Below, piece after piece: positions 22,260 to 33,382 of a stretch of 64,000 nt of DNA. The position numbers were made by a program, and so were the translations under genes. The stretch lies in contig CP075496.1 in assembly GCA_021613535.1 (NCBI GenBank), positions 8,618,001 to 8,682,000 on the forward strand, written 5' to 3'. This DNA comes from Adineta vaga. Taxonomy: Eukaryota > Rotifera. How positions within the stretch are numbered: the first letter of the stretch is position 1; each line of letters begins with the position of its first letter. The notes under the pieces are model-generated. The model made no database searches and was not told where the DNA came from. It was given only the letters and a program-made list of their open reading frames with translations.

Positions 22260-23041
22260 ATGGCAACAAATGATGATGTCTTCAATTCAATTAAATCTTC
22301 TCTTCAATCTGAGAATTATACAATATTTACGTCTATCAATGAATGGGAAAGGCATTCAATCGGAAAAATTCAATTAGTTGCTGAACAAGTTCGAAACGAT
22401 TTAAAACGATTATTTGATAAAAAACGTGAAGATGTTCATAATTTATTAATACAATCAAATAATCGAATTGATCGAAATTCTATGATAAATAATGATTTAA
22501 TAGACTTAACCAAAGAATTACATAAATTTCGTGAGGAACTATTAAATTTAACGTCAAAAATTCATATAGAACATGATAAAAATCAATCACCAATTTATTT
22601 GATTAAACTTTTGCCGCAACAAAAGGATCGAATCTCTACAAGTTTGGTAATTCATCAGAGAAAGCTATTTTTTTTAATTTCTAAACATTTGATTTTGCAT
22701 AGGATGAACGAACTATCGATGTGCCTGGAACAAAATTATTAACATTATCACGGCTTCATCAGATGACAATAATAGAACAAAAACAAGTTTTAGGTGAACG
22801 GCTTTTTGTGCTTATTCAGCAAATTGAACCGAGACTAGCAGCAAAAATTACAGGAATGTTTCTGGAATTAGATATAAAATATATTTTAATGTTAATTAAA
22901 TCAGATGCTATTCTCAAAGAGAAAGTTCGTATCGAAAGATGAATTATGACTATAATATTGTCTGATTTTGTCTAGATCAAAGAAGCAATTAATGTATTAC
23001 GTGTTCATCAACACAAACAACGGCATGTGACGGAACGATGA
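22260..23041 (+). CDS. Coiled-coil protein with C-terminal MLLE (PABC) domain, 3 exons
   Basis: Exons 22260-22645, 22703-22924 and 22976-23041 join in phase 0 to give ~224 residues ending RHVTER. Residues ~25-105 are helical and charged (HSIGKIQLVAEQVRNDLKRL, LTKELHKFREELLNLTSKI), like the coiled coil that follows a B-box in TRIM-type proteins, but no RING or B-box is present. The last ~65 residues are a clear MLLE domain: LGERLFVLIQ, AAKITGMFLELD (the KITGM-LLE core), then AINVLRVHQ. In PABPC and UBR5 this domain binds PAM2 peptides of translation and deadenylation factors. Intron 2 (GTTCGT..TCTAG) was chosen because it restores the domain's last helix. Likely cytoplasmic, linked to mRNA or ubiquitin regulation. 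Confidence 0.8.
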
Positions 23042-23780
23042 ATTGAACTATTTCTGAGAAAGATTGTTTCAATAAAAGAAAAGTGCGAAGGCAGCTCGCC
23101 TTCGCGGATATATATTATGAGATTGAAATCTTAGTTGAATGAATGATTTTTACTCGATATTCTTTGTTAACAATGCTATATATTCACAATTAATGTCGAA
23201 GATGGGTTCGAGAACTTGTGAATTCAATTGAAGATCATGAATTGTCGTTGTTGTAATTTTACTGTTCTTTTCTTTTCTCCGAAAGATTATCATTCGAAAG
23301 CACGTGGAAGATATGATAGAAGTATAGACAAAAAAACATAATGATAAATCTTATCTACCGTGTTGGTAGAGATGAAGTAATATATTTCAAAAAAAAGAAA
23401 AAAAGATGTAGATGGAAGTTAACAACATTTCATATAGAAGAAAAATGAAAGTTTTCTATCACCAGTGATATGTGTAGAGGATTTATTATGATCAAGAATT
23501 TGATAATAATGCGTTTTTAATACCGATTTCTGTTTTAAGTAGTACTATCTACTTGATTTTTGTTAAACAAGAGTCCAGTATTGAATATTCATCTATTTTA
23601 TGGATATTTGTTTGCAGATATGGAAAGAGCAATAAGAGATTTATTTTATCTTTTATGTCGAATACAAATAACAACATCGTTTGTAATGAAGATCCCTAAA
23701 TTTGATGCATTCAATTCTATCAATCAAGCAATCGAATCACAAGAAGATATAGCAATTAACGGTAATTATCTTCGAATAGC
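23042..23780. other. Intergenic / unresolved 5' region of next gene
   Basis: It holds the 3' flank of the MLLE gene, with AATAAA at ~23071 and a GC-rich hairpin at 23085-23105. An open frame at 23560-23820 could hold ectodomain exons of the following membrane-protein gene, but I cannot join it without a frame change near 23760-23785. Confidence 0.45.
23085..23105. terminator. GC-rich perfect 8-bp stem-loop after the MLLE gene
   Basis: GCGAAGGC-AGCTC-GCCTTCGC: a perfect 8-bp stem with a 5-nt loop in otherwise AT-rich DNA. It begins 44 bp after the stop codon and just after an AATAAA signal. It could be an RNA 3'-end structure or a chance remnant; the terminator label is tentative. Confidence 0.4.
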
Positions 23781-25022
23781 AAAGTTCGATATATTACTAT
23801 TCTCTTTGAAGGATCTATAACTATTCAATCGACAAACATATCATCTAGTCCGTCAATCTATCAATCAACAACTTCAACAGGTACGTATATCTAATATGTG
23901 ATTGTTTAGAAAATGATCACATTCAGAAGAGTAAAAAAAGTAACCAATATTGGGTATGTTGACAGACTGAGATTGAGATAGAGATAGATTCGTGTAAAAA
24001 AAGCCATCCTACACAATTCGCTGGATTATTTTAGAAACAACTGATACAGATATATGGTCCGAATTCAAGAAACATTTACCAATAGTCATTGCAATCGTGT
24101 GTGGTTCAGCTATTTTTGTTATTTTGATATTATGTATCTGTTGCTACTGTCGAAGAAGACGACGAATACCATATCGTATGTATTTACTGTTGTAGAAAAC
24201 CAATTGATTATATTTATTAAAGAGAATCTAAATTAGAACGATATCTTATCTCTTTTCTTTTCTGTTTCTAAAGCTTTGGAATCAAGTTCCGCAAGACATA
24301 CTGAAGAGGATATAGAATTATCAACTTTTTCCAGCAGAATATCTAGAAAAAAGCCATACAAACGATTGAAAACCATTCCTCAGTGTTCATATATGAAATT
24401 AGCGAAAGAATTCGTTGATTCGCTTGGTTGGGAGAATATTGTCTTCGATAATACCTATGATAAATGTTATTGTATAAGATGCTATCCTGCTTCATTGAAG
24501 GATGTATCGATAGCAGGTAATGCACAATATGTTATTCCTCGTGGTTGGACACGCATTGGTCTTCATGTTGATTCTGTAATCAGTCAACAACAGAATATTT
24601 GGGAAGAATGGGTTGTGACTTTTCATGGAACTACTATAGAAGCAGCAAAATTAATACTTGATCATCGTCAGTTCTGTTTGCCAGGAGATACATTGATGGA
24701 TGGAACTGTACTAGGAATTCGTGATGGACATATTCCAGATAAAAAACATATTTATACTTCACCAACAATTGCATATTCAAGTTTGCCTTACTATAGTAAA
24801 ACATATGATTTTTATTCATCAGATACGTTTCAGAATTATGGAGTTCAAATTGTTCTTCAATGTCGACAAAAAGCAAATTCATTTCAGGTACAAGGTGAAA
24901 CTGTTGGAGCTGGCATCAAACGTTTGTGTCCACATACACCGAATGATGAAATCGAATATTTCACAGAAATAAGACAATCAATTATTATTTACGGATTGCT
25001 TCTAAAATTGATCAGAAAATGA
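23781..25022 (+). CDS. Single-pass membrane protein with NEURL4-type / PARP-fold cytoplasmic domain (5' end unresolved)
   Basis: The clear part starts with a Ser/Thr-rich stretch (~23783-23880, SPSIYQSTTST). An intron (23881-24034) follows, then HLPIVIAIVCGSAIFVILILC with a basic stop-transfer RRRRRIPY, which is a transmembrane helix. A second intron ends at 24273. The cytoplasmic exon (24274-25022) has CYCIRCYP, then PRGWTRIGLHV, WVVTFHGTT, LPGDTLMDGT, HIYTSPTIAYSSLPYY and ITIR-like EIRQSIIIYGLLLKL. This is the domain found at the C-terminus of neuralized-like protein 4 and relatives, whose HGT...Y...E layout recalls the PARP H-Y-E fold. The N-terminal ectodomain is not resolved; sequence at 23560-23820 may belong to it, with a frame break. 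It could be a membrane receptor signalling through an ADP-ribose or ubiquitin-linked domain (inference). Confidence 0.65.
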
Positions 25023-25407
25023 TTGAACTTGATACATAGTGTTTAGAAAGTCATTAGAAGATACGATTTGTTCAAAACAACTAACATAAACCTACCATTT
25101 ACAGATTATTAATTTTTTTTTCATATAAATTTCTATTCGAAAATTCTCTATTCACATCTGTTTCATTGTACTATTTTTCGAAAGAGACGACAAAATCAAG
25201 TCATTATAAAACATAAGCGAACGAAAAAAGTAATGTAAATCGACTCTTATTCATATTTATTACTTACCTATTAGATTGCTATGTACATAAAACTATGATA
25301 ATATTCTATCGAAGGTCATCACGTGTTAGTTAATTATATTTTCCTTTTAAACATATATACATGAAAGCAGAAAAATATATTCATATCAACGATTATTTAG
25401 AGGCAAG
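25023..25407. other. Intergenic, nothing recognised
   Basis: AT-rich spacer and promoter of the ARM-TIR-SAM gene. A TATATA-containing stretch lies ~45-55 bp upstream of its ATG. Confidence 0.5.
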
Positions 25408-28400
25408 ATGCAGCCATCGAATCATTATGTTTATTTACGACAAAATCAGACAATCTGTGACACACAATGGAGTGAACAAAATTTCAAATATCTATTGAAT
25501 CGTTCAGCACGAAAATTACGATATAAACATAAACGTACAAATGAATATGTTAATAAATTGAATAAAACTCTCACTTATTTAAATCAAATACCTTTCGATA
25601 TCTTAGTTACAATATCTTCACATGAATTTTATATTACAATTCGAAATCTTATTCGTGATCTTCTCTATGATTGGTATATATCTTTTCAATTAACTCAAGA
25701 TGAAATCGATCTTCTTCAAAATTGTATTCTTTTTTTCAAAGATCTTGTGAACAGTATTTCTAATGTAAGTAAATTAACATCATGGTTAATTGATCCATCA
25801 TTAATTGATTCGATTGTTGAATGTATGCGTCATATCGATCAATTACTTTTAAAGGATACAAACAAACAAATATTTAAACAATTGACACGTCTTTTCAATA
25901 TGTTTAGTATCTATTATGAACGTTTACCTTTAAATGCCGAAGATAAAGATGAATTTTATCGATTATTTGATGCAACAATAGATTGTTTAGTATCATCAAA
26001 TTATGAACGAGCTTTTAGAAAATTAAAACCTCATACTAAATCAATGACGAGAGAACAAACATTTTTTCTTATTCAATGTCCATCATTTTTAACTTCCTAT
26101 CGTGGTAAATATTCGCCTTTTTTTAATCGTCTTTCGATTCTTCTTTTCTTTCTCCTAGGTTTACAATCAAAGAAAATTATCGATCAATTATTAGGTACAA
26201 TGATACCGCGATACGCTTCATTACTTGATAAACATATTCAATCGATCAAAGAATGGAAATCTTCAATGATTCATGTAGTTCATCATCTTCTATTAACAGT
26301 AGTTCATGTTCGAGGTTATTATACACCTTATGCTAATGGTCAACCATTACAATGGTTAATTGATCATATTACTCATATTATCAATGAATCAACTTTTATT
26401 CAAAAAATAAATAAAAAATCCAGCAATCCGGAAACTTTATTAATTCATTCAGCTCTTCGTACATTAACGATATTTGTTCATGAACCTGATCTTCTTATTT
26501 ATATAAAACAATTGAAAATGACTTCAATCTTTCGTTCATTAATTCTTGTATCAAATGAATCGATTGTTTTACATGCATATGTCATGTTATCGTATACATT
26601 AGATGAAGATGATATCAAAGCATCAGAAAAAGATTCTGGTCGTTTACTTTCACAAATCTTTGATTCATTACGAAAGAAAATTCAATCACTTTCCCGTATC
26701 GATAAAAATGAGGAAACAACTGATCGAAATATTTCATTACTTATGGAATCAATTCAAGGTAAATTTTATCATTGTTTGAATTTATGACTATGTTTTATTT
26801 TCTTATTTCACAAGCTCTTGTTCAACATGATCAAATAAAAAGTGAAATTTTAAAACAAAATGCTTTACCGTTACGTCAATCATTGTCAACAATTAAATGA
26901 TCGATCAAAACGTTTAGTACTCGAATCACTTGGTTCAATTACATTCGATAAAGAAGCAGCGAGAGTATTGCGTAATAATGAACAATTTATCAAATCTATT
27001 GAAGATATGCAAAAAACGAAAGATGACGGAATTAAAAAAGCAGCAGAAAAGATCCTATGGAATCTTGTTAAAGGTAGAAATGGATCATTCAAAATAATTA
27101 AAGAATGATATCTTTGATTTTTTCATTTAGAATCTGAGAGGGAAAAGAAAGCAAAAGAGGAGAAAACAATTGAATCTAATGATAAAAAAGAAGAGCAACC
27201 AAATAAAGTTGAATATCAACATGATATTATGATTTCATATTGTCATGCAGACAAAGAACTTGTTTATCGAATTCATAAATTTTTAGCTGATAAAGGTTTT
27301 AAAATTTGGGTCGATCGAGATAATATTTATGGACCAGGTAAATCAAATTCAATAGTTATCTTCTTCGCCTTTGAAAAACAAATTCTTCAATTTCAATTGT
27401 AGCAATGCAAGCCATGGCTGATGCAGTTGAAAATACCGAATTCGTGATTCTATGTATGTCTGATTCATATAAACGTAGTGTTTATTGTCAGGCAGAAGCG
27501 GAATATGCATTTCGATGTAAACGACGTTTAATACCGATTATTGTCCGACAAGGTTATCGTGCTGATGGATGGTTAGGTTTAGTTATTGGCAGTCGAATCT
27601 ATGTTGATTTTGGTCGAATGGAATTTAAAAAAGCATGTGAATTAGTATTGAAAGAAATAACTTTACAACGAGAAAATCGATTGAATACTTTGGAAAAAAC
27701 GAATGAAAATATTACAAATGTTAATGAGAAACATTCAGAAGAAGTAGTTAGTAAAATAATCGAGCAATCACAATTACCGGATATTTATATGAAACGTAAT
27801 ATGAAGAAAACAATGTATCGTACAATAGCAATAAATCAATGGACAAGAAAAGATGTTTTAGACTTTTTATATGATAAAAATCTTTATGATATGATGCCTA
27901 TATGTGAATTATTGAATGGAAATGGTTTAGTGAAATTATTTCAAATATGTCAAACAAAACCAAGTCAATTATATAGTCAAATAAATGATGAATTAACTTT
28001 ACGATTTAAATGTTTACATTTACCAATCGGAATTTTTACACAATTTCTTAGTGAAATGGATCGATTAATCGATTCATCAACTGTCAAGGCTATTGAACAC
28101 GGTGCACTTCATTCGAATTCATCATCATCTTCATCAACACCAACTTCATCAATGAGCAAACATTCAAATGAAACATCAAGTTCGAAATCATCATTACATT
28201 CCACGAAAATATCGTCCATTCAAGTTAATCCTCTACCATCTTCTGCACAAACCTCATCACCGGATTTAAAAACAACTCATCGAAAAGAATCACTTATCAC
28301 TGCAGCAACAAATATTCCTGTCCGATCAACTCAAGATAGAATAGCTACCCATTCAAAACGAAAAGAACTAACTCCTATCAATGCTAACATTCTCCGATTA

Positions 28401-28412
28401 AACATATATTAA
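25408..28412 (+). CDS. ARM-TIR-SAM protein (~940 aa, 4 exons), frameshift in exon 2
   Basis: Start MQPSNHYVYL at 25408; introns at 26759-26814, 27074-27130 and 27338-27402. Residues ~1-535 are all-helical, armadillo/HEAT-like. A TIR domain follows (~567-680): HDIMISYCHADKEL (box 1), GFKIWVDRDNI, VILCMSDSYKRS, then YCQAEAEYAF with a Glu in the place of the TIR NADase catalytic residue, and RLIPIIV. Next, NQWTRKDVLDFLYDKNL..FLSEMDRLI (~749-815) is a SAM domain, and the Ser/Thr-rich tail ends LRLNIY. SARM1 uses the order ARM-SAM-SAM-TIR; here SAM follows TIR. In exon 2 the frame ..ILKQNALPLRQ runs to a stop (~26898-26900), while the homologous ARM sequence (HCQQLNDRSKRLVLESLGS) continues in the +1 frame from ~26870-26880. 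It is therefore broken by one base, or the assembly is wrong. Expected role: NAD+-linked signalling in stress or immunity. Confidence 0.82.
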
Positions 28413-28702
28413 GGTTAAAAGAACAGAAAGAAATCATGCATAAACTAATCTTTAATAACTTATCTGTATACTTCGAGTGCATGTGAGTTAAAGCTAATCG
28501 ACGCAATATTGTTTTTTTTCCAAAATAGTTGATATCATACTCGATCATCAATCAATAGAAATAGTTTACGACACAAAATTAGAATATTTCTAAAGAAATG
28601 ATTATTCGTCATTTAAGAACATATATAAGTAATCCCTTGAAGTGAAATTTATTTATCAAGTATATTACAGAGAAGAAAAAAAAGATGATAGGAATCAATT
28701 TA
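28413..28702. other. Intergenic between convergent genes
   Basis: 3' flanks of the ARM-TIR-SAM gene and the Gly/Pro-rich gene. Nothing else was recognised. Confidence 0.5.
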
Positions 28703-28992
28703 TTAGTTTGGATAAATAGTTGGTTCTAAAACAGCACCACCAGGTAATATAATACTACCTGCAGGAGCATGAATTGTCGTTGCTGGGCCAAAATGAACTG
28801 TACCAGGAAAGTTATTTGGATCTACTGGTGGTAAATTAGTACCCATTGTATATACAGCACCTGAACCAGGAACAACACCTGCAGGAGCTAAATATATCAT
28901 CATCCAAATCTATGTATGCAAAGGAATTATTTCTTACTTTGACCAAAACCACCGGGAACTCCAGTAAAAGCATTTCCAGCATTATAAGCCAT
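28703..28992 (-). CDS. Tiny Gly/Pro-rich protein (79 aa, 2 exons)
   Basis: Exon 1 (28992-28938) encodes MAYNAGNAFTGVPGGFGQ. A 50-bp intron follows (GTAAGA..ATTTAG). Exon 2 (28887-28703) encodes TPAGVVPGSGAVYTMGTN and ends LEPTIYPN. The splice phase is consistent (A|CT). The protein is rich in Gly, Pro, Ala and Val with no Cys, TM helix or signal peptide. Its composition resembles flexible structural or low-complexity proteins. Function is unknown. The clean short intron makes it more likely to be a real gene. Confidence 0.6.
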
Positions 28993-29428
28993 CTTTATTC
29001 TTGTTAAATTTTGCTTTGAATAGAAAAACGAATATATACGTAAATAATAATTATTCTCATAGATTGCTCGTACTTTAAATAGTCATATATCATTCATTCG
29101 TTATGCATCAATAGACAAAATCTAAAGAAAATATTTTTATCCATTAAATATCATTAATGATAACATTACACTCGTGTAAAAACATTTTATTTTCAAGGAT
29201 ATTCAGTATTTTTCTTTCTCATTATGCAATTTCGGATGACTTCATCGATATGTCGTAATTTATAAATGTATGAAAATAAATCAACAAAAACAACAATATG
29301 ATCATTGAGTAGAAGAAAAATCTATCGAATATTCGAAAGAAAATAATTATTAGAAAATAATTTTACAATTTTTTCATAGAAATGAAAAACAGCGACATTA
29401 ATACATATACAAAAACAAAAATAAGATT
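28993..29428. other. Intergenic, nothing recognised
   Basis: Promoter of the tiny Gly/Pro-rich gene and 3' flank of TRPA-like gene 2; AT-rich, with no gene seen. Confidence 0.5.
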
Positions 29429-32400
29429 TTATTGTTGTGTTAATCGTCGTTTGATATCTTCTAATTCATTTTGTAAACTCAACGCCATTTTTCTCATTTC
29501 ATTATACGTACGAGTACCTGATTCTTCAATTGCATCACGAATTTCTTCTGTTTTTCGAACTAAACGTGTATTTTCTTCTTCATTGAATAGACTATCATCA
29601 CGTGTAGTATCATGATGATAAAAATATCCCGTTTCAGTATGAACTTGTTCGAATACTCCAACTGCTGGTGCTGATGAGGAAGATATTGATTGAGGTAAGA
29701 TTAGACCATCACGTCGTGTTAACGTTGTTAACGAAGAAAGATACGTTGGATTAAGATTATGTGGAATATTGATTGGATGTGAACGAATTTCAAGTTTACG
29801 TAAATGATATTTCAATGGAATAAGATTTAATTTCTCCCAGAAACTCATAAATCGAACATTTCGACTTAATTGTCGGATAATTGTGCCAACAGTTTCACAA
29901 AAACCACCTAATCGTGATTGAAATCCTAAAACAACTCCAATACGTGCACGTAAATGTTCACGTTTAGCATTTAAACGATATTCTTTTACATCAGCAACAG
30001 CTAAACCACCCTAAAAACAAACATAAAAATTCTTCATTACAATAGATCAATTCTTTTCTTTTTTTTACCATAATATTCATCATAACAATAAACATGGTGA
30101 ATATGTATGCACTATAAAGTATCAAAGCACCTTCGGCACCTGGCATTAATTTATTATCGGGAAAAAATGTTCCACCCATATCATATTCACCGATAAACAT
30201 CACTAATAATTTTGGTATAAAATTAAAAAATCGAAACTGTTCCATAATATCTTTACAGAGCATATAAAATGCTAGGATATATCCAATCCAAATCATAAAA
30301 TAAACCGCAATAAATTTTAGAAATGTTACAAATACTGTTATGAATAATAGACCATGTTTACCAAATTTAATTCCATTCATTACAACTAATAATAAAGATG
30401 TCCAAACTGATAGTAAACCAATTCCACCAGCCATCCATTGAGGAGAACAACGAATACCTGTTTGACGTGTACATTCATTTACATCAACTGAATAGATAAT
30501 CGCACTGACCTAAAATAATAAAATAGTGTTTTCCAATTGAACAAAAAAAAAGAAGATAGAACATCATTGTGTTTTGTAAAGAAATACTTACATACATATG
30601 TAATTCAATTAGATTAATATAAAATCGTCGAAAATACTTTTCTCTCTGTGTTAAAACTTGAAATAATTCTTTCAATAGCGCAAAACCTGATAGAATCAGT
30701 AGAATTAATCTCAATGCACGTAATGCTGAATTATCAGTTGCTGGATTTTTTGGATCATTAGCTAATGTAAGACATAAATCATAACATGAATAATTTACCA
30801 TTTGATAATAATTTGTTCCTTGATCGGATGGTGTTGGTGAACCTAATGCAATACCGGTGTAAAGTGCAACATACGTTGATTGACAACAAAGAATAAGTAA
30901 ATAGAGAAAATTTCCAAATAAATTAAATTTTAAATCGACACACAAACGAACTAGACGATGATCATAGACATCTTTATAATCAGCTTTAGCAATCAAAGCT
31001 AAAATAACATCGAAAATTCAATTAAAATGAATAAACTTCTCAATTCTTACTTAATGGATGTTGTTGAAGCCAATTATCTGTCGAAAAATGTTTTGTTCGT
31101 CCAAATATACATCGAGTTTTTGTTGGACGAGCATATAAACAATCATCAACAATAGATAAATCAATTCCTCGATCACTAACAAATTGTTCTAATATAAGTG
31201 GTACTAATGGAACACATTCAGGTGTTGTTAACATACGTTGTATAGGTGTTTGATAGAAAGGTGATGCATTGTTTTGTACAAATGGTTCATTATAATGTTT
31301 TAAAAATTGTTTATATTGATGACGAAAATTATATTGTTCAATTGGAATACGAACACTAATGAATAATCGAACGATATCTTTCTTCTTCAATAAAATTGCA
31401 TATTCCAACTAGGAAAATAAGAAAAGACAAAGAAACGTTTTCTTCACAATTTGTAAACTTCAACTTAACAAATCGTTCTATATTAGTACGTATTTCTCTC
31501 TTTCTAAAAGTAAACAACATCATGTTGTTACTTAGTCATCGAACAACAAGAAAAACTATTTGATTAATTTCAATTATCCCGTACAATTCGATATACTTTT
31601 TTTATAATAATTGATATTACTTTTTTTTTCCTACTTGATCGTCTAGAAAATTCACCTTACCAAATTAAAATATCGACCATTAACATTGACTAATAAATGA
31701 ATAATGTAAGCAAAACGTTTGGGTTGTGTGACAAAAAATGTTAAAATATCTAGTTGTTCTTGGTCAATAGCATTTTTCATTGAAACAGCGTCAATTAATT
31801 CTCGCATATCAATGTTTGCTTCTAACCAAGAAGATAAAACGATATGTTTAACACATTTCAATTGACCTTTTTCTATTGCTATATCAAATGGAGTTTTACC
31901 CAAACGATTTCTTTCTTTTATTCGACGTAATGCCTAAACAAAATGTCGTAATAAAAAAGAATCAAATCTTTCACAAAACAAAATCTTTACCGTTATTCTA
32001 TCACTTGTTGAATTCAATCGTTTAGATAAAGCAATAGCTCGATGTAAAACTACATCATTACAATGTTCACAAGCATAATGAAATACACTTGAATCATTAT
32101 TATCACTAGCAACAATTGATCGTGGATCTGATTCCATTAATAAAGTTGCTGTTGATGTTGAACCAGCTTCAATTGCTGTTAATAATGGTGTTTGTCCTTT
32201 AGTATTCATTAGCATACTTGCCTGAGATGTTTCACTAATCAGTAGACGCATGATTTCATCATGACCAAGACGAGCAGCAAGATGAAGAAGTGTTTGACCA
32301 CGTATATCTTTGTGTTCATTTGCTACCATTTGAATCATTTGATTATCAACAACGGATAGATAAGCATTATTTTGAAATGAATTTCGTCTGGTTGGAAGAG

Positions 32401-32803
32401 AAATTGCTCCTGGTGGTGGTGCTTGAATGACTAAAAGATCTGATTTACGTGCTGATGGACGAAATGAATTTGAATAATTTGTTGTCGTATGTAATGAATG
32501 TCTTGAATGACGTTTACGAATGATTTGTGGAGCAAAACGATAGTTTTCTCTAGCTGATGCATTATCATCAAAATCGATTTCATCGTCACTTAAATCATCT
32601 GGAATATTGATTGATGATGGTCCAGCTTGTAAACGTAAAACTCGATTGTATAGTGAAGGATTAAGTGATGGTGATCGTGATTGTTTCGGATGTGTATTCG
32701 ATGTAACTGATGAATAAGTTGATTTTAATGATGGTGATTTATCTCCATTATCACTCGTATTTTGTAAATCAAATACAAATGTTTGAGGTACAATTAAACT
32801 CAT
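29429..32803 (-). CDS. TRPA-like cation channel 2 with short ankyrin region (~870 aa)
   Basis: Start MSLIVPQTFVF at 32803. A Ser-rich disordered N-terminus (~1-170) is followed by ankyrin repeats (GQTLLHLAARLGHDEIMRLL, GQTPLLTAIEAG, SSVFHYACEH, GKTPFDIAIEKGQ), fewer than in the 2655-6585 gene. TM helices include NLFGNFLYLLILCCQSTYVAL, LRLILLILSGFALL, MAGGIGLLSVWTSLLLVV, VTFLKFIAVYFMIWIGYILA and an S6, YIFTMFIVMMNIMGGLAV, running into ADVKEYRLNAKREHLRARI, the TRPA-type post-S6 element. The tail ends in a coiled coil (RKMALSLQNELEDIKRRL). Six introns all join in frame, including a long one (~255 bp, 31655-31408). Likely a plasma-membrane sensory channel. Confidence 0.85.
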
Positions 32804-33382
32804 TGTACTAATCGTATAAAATTTCTTCTATGATTGTTTACAAAAGATGCACACGTTTTATCAAACAAATCATAACGTGTAACGTTTCGATTGTGTTTCA
32901 CGTATTTCTATTGAGCAACGTAGGTGAGAAAAGTGTCTATGAAGAACGAAAAAGAAAAAACGAGCAAACCTTGACGAATATTGTTTCATACCATTAAATA
33001 GGTGTAAATGATATAAAAACAAAAAATATGTACGATGAAAAGATCGATTGACCAAATCACGCTTTTTCTTTTTTTTTTCTTCTTCGTTTTAGTATTATTT
33101 ACTTTTTTCCAATTAATTATTCATCATTGATAACAATACAAGAAAAAGTACGAAGAGGATCATAATCGCGCTTTCGATATTCGAAGATATATATATATAT
33201 AGCTTTCGGTACTGATTTAACTATTAAATTTCTCGTTTTCGTTTCGAACATATAAAGTAATTAGAATCAAGAGAAAATAATTTATCATTTCGTTTCGGTT
33301 CATTAATTTTTTTTTCAAATGCTCGCACCTGTTGTTTGATGGACTTCATTTGTTTTTTACGAACTACATATAAAATAGATTT
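32804..33382. other. Intergenic; promoter region with (TA)n
   Basis: It holds the promoter of TRPA-like gene 2 and the 3' flank of the next GPCR, with a (TA)n run at 33187-33200. A 61-residue frame (32870-33055) is not believed. Confidence 0.5.
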
